Source of the DNA: Cynocephalus volans
Taxonomy: Eukaryota; Chordata; Mammalia; Dermoptera; Cynocephalidae
Length of the DNA: 64,000 bases
Direction of reading: 5' to 3'
Assembly (NCBI RefSeq): GCF_027409185.1
Contig: NC_084463.1
Location: 161,177,869-161,241,868, forward strand
Shown here: positions 60,693 to 64,000 of the stretch, piece after piece
Numbering within the stretch: the first letter of the stretch is position 1
How the letters are laid out: every line of letters starts with the position of its first letter
The notes under the pieces: generated by a model
The model's database searches: none
What the model was told of the DNA's origin: nothing
The model's input: only the letters and a program-made list of their open reading frames with translations
Program-made: the position numbers and the translations under genes

Positions 60693-61114
60693 TTGGAGAT
60701 ACGAAGCCCTTTGGAATGTCAGCAGGAAGTTACCGAAACAGCCTTTTGAGCAGAGATTGTTTTTGAAACGGAGTTAAAGTTCTTTAGACCTGCCACGAAA
60801 TTCTTTTAACTCTGGAAAGAAACATTTATAAAAATCAGTTAAAATTGTTGTTTAAAGAGTAAGACTCAACCCTTTGGGGTTTACATTTGTGATCCTTCTA
60901 TGCCCGTAGACAGCTTTCGATCTCCTTCTTATCTTACCCATGGTTTTAATTTTCTGTCTAGAGGGACCAACAGTCAGCTAAGAAGCTGAGATCCTAGAAA
61001 ATACAGCCTGGAAAAATGTGGGTTATGCTCATATATGGCTAGAAAATTTTCTAAACTTTCCTCTTTCTTGTTCTGCTTGTTTTTTGACATCCACACCTCT
61101 TTTGCTGGGTGGCA

Positions 61115-61443
61115 TGGGCCTGGGGGTGGTTGGGGCCCCCTCTGCTCTCTGAGTCCTGCAGCTTCGTCGTCGCAGCTCGCGGGCCTGGAGCAGGGCTCGA
61201 TGCTATGCTCGGGGTCCAGGAGGCGTCATCTGCCCCGCTGTGGTGGGGGCTGGGGCCGGGCCATTTGGCTGGTGAAGCCCCCCTCATGCGATGTGCAGTC
61301 ATCCAGGACTTGCTTGTCCTCGCACGGCCGCTGCTCATCCGGAGGCACCTTGAGGGTGTCTTCGAGGATGCGCTTCAGCCCCAACACGGTGTGGACCGTG
61401 AACTTGGTGGCCTTGTGGCCCCGATCACGAGGGACATGTCCAT
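61115..61443 (-). pseudogene. ELOB: ELOB (elongin B) processed pseudogene
   Basis: Elongin B is a ubiquitin-like adaptor of the Elongin and VHL/SOCS-box E3 ligase complexes. On the minus strand the ATG corresponds to 61441-61443. The pieces [30 protein letters not shown] and, in another frame, ADD...KLQDSES follow the order of the 118-residue family without introns. A deletion after the start and at least two frameshifts destroy the frame. It lies outside the known CATSPER1 exons. Confidence 0.88.
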
Positions 61444-62254
61444 CCCAGCGGCTTCCTGTCCCCTCCACACACTGGTGGCCTGCCCCATCTCAGCTTGTCT
61501 CTTTCAGTTGTGGTGGGAAAGAGTATAGATCGTAAAAAACCTCTTTGGTTTTGTTTCAGTCACTTGGTAGCTACCTAAAAGTTTAAAAACCAGGTATATT
61601 GGCGGTTTGTTCTGGCTAAAATCTGATAATAATAGATTAGAAAGGACCTTTTTTCTTAGAGCTCTACAGTCAAAATGTGGCTTCAAGCCCTATTTTAAAA
61701 AGTGTCTCTATTTCTCTCTGTTCGTTTTTTTCCCCTCCCCATGGGAACTTGTCACTTGAGTGAACCCCTCCTTTTTTTTCTTTTCCTTTGGCCCTATTTG
61801 TTAATGGGCTTCGCTGTTAGCTCAGTAATCCAGTTAAGGAACAGAAATAATATTGAAAACGTCACCTAACTACATTGATTTCCAAAGATAGGATTCTGGC
61901 ATTCAATTGGTTACTCTGAACAAACTTCTTTATTTTCTGTGTATTTCTTTGAAAATCCTATAGGGAATTCCTATAATTTTATGTTATCTGGACATCTATT
62001 TTTAAATTCTCCTCTGTGTCATACCTAAGTGACATACCTAAACCTAATTCTGCCCCTATCAGGGCTCTCCTAGAAAATATCTAAACCTGTCAGCCAGAAC
62101 TAGAGTTTATAGTCACTTTCTAGAGAGAAGTCTCAAGACCAAATTAGAAAAAAAAAAGGCAACAAATTCCGTTTTATTAGGAGTGGATATTTTATCTACC
62201 CAGTTGAGCTTCGGAAACATTCAGACCTAACAGGGAATATGTTTGAAGCTCTTT
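61444..62254. other. Non-coding DNA right of the ELOB pseudogene
   Basis: No gene or named repeat recognised; AT-rich with several T runs. Confidence 0.4.
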
Positions 62255-62412
62255 TTTTTTTGATGACCGGTAAGGGGATCTTAACCCTTGACTTGGTGTT
62301 GTCAGCACCATGCTCACCCAGTGAGCTAACCGGCCATCCCTATATGGGATCCGAACCTGTGGCCTTGGTGTTATCAGCACCGCACTCTCGCGAGTGAGCC
62401 ACGGGCCGGCCC
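62255..62412 (-). repeat. tRNA-derived SINE dimer with 11-bp target duplication
   Basis: The reverse complement of the dimer is flanked by TGAAGCTCTTT at 62244-62254 and 62413-62423. Confidence 0.93.
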
Positions 62413-62603
62413 TGAAGCTCTTTCTTAGAAAAACTTACATTCCTTCTCTGTGCCTTGAGATATAGATCTTCTGCCTTGTTTCACTCAGGAATCATCCCTT
62501 ACGAAGTACAAATTCAGGGCTGTCTAGCTAACCATTGCTTAGGGCTATGAAACAGGTAATCAAACATTGATAGTTGGAGAGAAAAAGAAAAACTCTTTAA
62601 GAA

Positions 62604-62668
62604 CTAACAAATGTTATAACACCAATTCAAGGGTTCAGATCCCCATACTGGCAGCTGCCAAAAAAAAA
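62604..62668 (+). repeat. tRNA-derived SINE, 5' truncated
   Basis: It starts within the unit ('gttataacaccaattcaagg') and ends with 'gatccccatactggcagctg' and an A9 tail. Flanking 'aagaactaacaaatg' and 'aagaacaaatg' may be the duplication. Confidence 0.75.
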
Positions 62669-63229
62669 GAACAAATGAAAAATCTAAATGATCTGATCTT
62701 TATGGAGTCTTTATTTGTTTCTGTGTTTTTGTGTATGTTTACATACAAGCTGATGGTACCTTATTATTATTATCTCTTATATTATTATATTATTTTCTTA
62801 TATTACCTATTATTATCATATGTTATAGAGTTGGCAAAAGGACAGATTTATTTCTGTCAACAAATCCCCATCGAATATTCCCAGTAACCCATCTGATGAT
62901 GCGATCATGTAATAAAATAATAGCTGATATTTACTAAGCACTTGCAATATTCCATCTCATTAAATAAGATGCAAATTCCACTGTGGAAACTGGAATCTTC
63001 ATCAGGACCCAGATCTGTATGTGTTTCTATGTATGCGCATCTGTGTATGTTTGTGGTGTTTTGTGTCTACATGTCTATACCTATACTTGTGTTTGTCTAC
63101 TGTCATGGTATCAAATTGGCTTATAAATACTGTGCACACTCATAAATTAAGTCCAAATGCTTTTAAGTTCATGTGACTTTAGCAATCTTTGGTAAAGAAA
63201 ACTAGTTTAAAAATTATCGGTAAAATAAA

Positions 63230-63320
63230 GGCCGGCCTGTGGCTCACTTGGGAGAGCGTGGTGCTGACAACACCAAGTCAAGGGTTAAGATCCCCTCACC
63301 GGTCATTTAAAAAAAAAAAA
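63230..63320 (+). repeat. tRNA-derived SINE, short hybrid form with target duplication
   Basis: It starts as the dimer's left unit ('ggccggcctgtggctcactt') and finishes as the right unit ('caagtcaagggttaagatcc', 'cctcaccggtcattt') with an A tail. Flanks of about 20 bp ('aaaattatcggtaaaataaa' and 'aaaattattggtagaataaa') match except for two positions. Confidence 0.88.
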
Positions 63321-63432
63321 AATTATTGGTAGAATAAAATAGAAATGTTTTCAAATTTTAATCAGACATTTTTGCCTAGGTCAATTTGTCAGACTAATTT
63401 ATTCTGTCTCTTCTAGATGTTTTAAGATCATG

Positions 63433-63540
63433 GGAGCTGGCTGGTAGCTCACTTGGTTACAGCATGGTGATGATAACACCAAAGTCCGGGGTTCAGATCC
63501 TCGCACCAGCCAGCTGCCAAAAATTAAAAATATAAAAAAT
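63433..63540 (+). repeat. tRNA-derived SINE monomer
   Basis: 'gagctggctggtagctcact' (A-box region) and 'ggggttcagatcctcgcacc' (B-box region) are followed by an A/T-rich tail. Confidence 0.85.
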
Positions 63541-64000
63541 CATGAAATGTTACTTCCATGATATTTTTGATACTCACTTGATTAATTTGTAAGTTAAAGC
63601 TGTGAGAGCTGGCTGCTGGGCCATGCTGGAAGATCTCAAGTCCTCCAGACATGGCCTTTGTAGCTTTGTCCTCTGTACTGGGCTCTACCCTGGGTATGTA
63701 AATCCAGGACCAAGATGGGCCCTGACATTCATAGTCACCCTGGATGCCACGTGAGTATTTGGGACCCAGGATGGCTAAGGGGGAAAACTTTGAAAAGGGT
63801 AACTATGTTCAGTATCTTAAAGGTTTTGGTTAAGGGGAGACTGGTTGATGTGAATTTGCTTTTCTGAAAGAAAGAAAAATAAAAATTTAACTGAAATGGC
63901 TAGCTTTGTTTTCCAAAAGCAATTTAAAATAACTGTTTAAAATGAGTAAATTAGGTAAATGGGATTAGAATAAACGTTTATGCATAGATTTATCTGAGTC
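63541..64000. other. Non-coding DNA at the right end
   Basis: No gene, exon or named repeat was recognised in the last 460 bases. Confidence 0.45.

Noticed and set aside
63230-63320. Possible functional tRNA gene
   Set aside because: The A and B boxes belong to the SINE; it has an A tail and target duplication, and no cloverleaf with an intact acceptor stem.

Overview
The window is vertebrate (mammalian) nuclear DNA: genes are split by GT..AG introns, protein-coding exons are under about 5% of the bases, and most of the rest is interspersed repeats (MIR, LINE-1, a class I endogenous retrovirus, a MaLR-type LTR). No Alu was seen. The commonest young SINE is a tRNA-derived element that occurs as a monomer of about 80-100 bp and as a head-to-tail dimer of about 160 bp ending in a short A tail. 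I recognise this from memory as the CYN SINE type of colugos (Dermoptera, e.g. Galeopterus). The species call is inference; the mammalian call is firm.

Gene order is that of human 11q13.1: SART1 (+, C-terminal half, 389-9121), EIF1AD (-, 41579-43087), BANF1 (+, 45707-46237), CST6 (+, 52671-53923) and the last two coding exons of CATSPER1 (-, 56652-56942). EIF1AD and BANF1 are divergently transcribed from a shared CpG-rich promoter at about 44.4-45.3 kb. These genes do not form a pathway: SART1 is a spliceosome factor, EIF1AD an eIF1A-like nuclear protein, BANF1 a chromatin/nuclear envelope factor, CST6 a secreted protease inhibitor and CATSPER1 a sperm calcium channel pore subunit. They are linked by conserved synteny only.

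The 32 kb between SART1 and EIF1AD is a repeat landing zone. It holds a minus-strand PIP4P1 (TMEM55B) retropseudogene (14.2-15.7 kb), several LINE-1 3' ends, an internally deleted LINE-1 that keeps its 5' end (22.36-23.94 kb), a degraded retroviral pol fragment (25.7-26.9 kb) and a nearly complete-length but gutted minus-strand ERV1 provirus (28347-34553) with paired LTRs, a 4-bp target duplication, a tRNA-Thr-type primer binding site, Gag and Pol remnants and a LINE-1 fragment in its env region. A small diverged copy of EIF1AD exon 4 plus flanking intron lies at 12.7 kb.

Downstream of CST6 the window contains CA-rich and CCAY-rich low-complexity DNA, a LINE-1 3' end (58011-59382), an ELOB retropseudogene (61.1-61.4 kb) and several tRNA SINEs. 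I found no evidence for a new gene system. The most unusual items are a SINE insertion lacking a 3' tail but flanked by a perfect 15-bp duplication (48.8 kb), the LINE-1 deletion derivative with tandem 5' repeats, and the EIF1AD exon duplicate.
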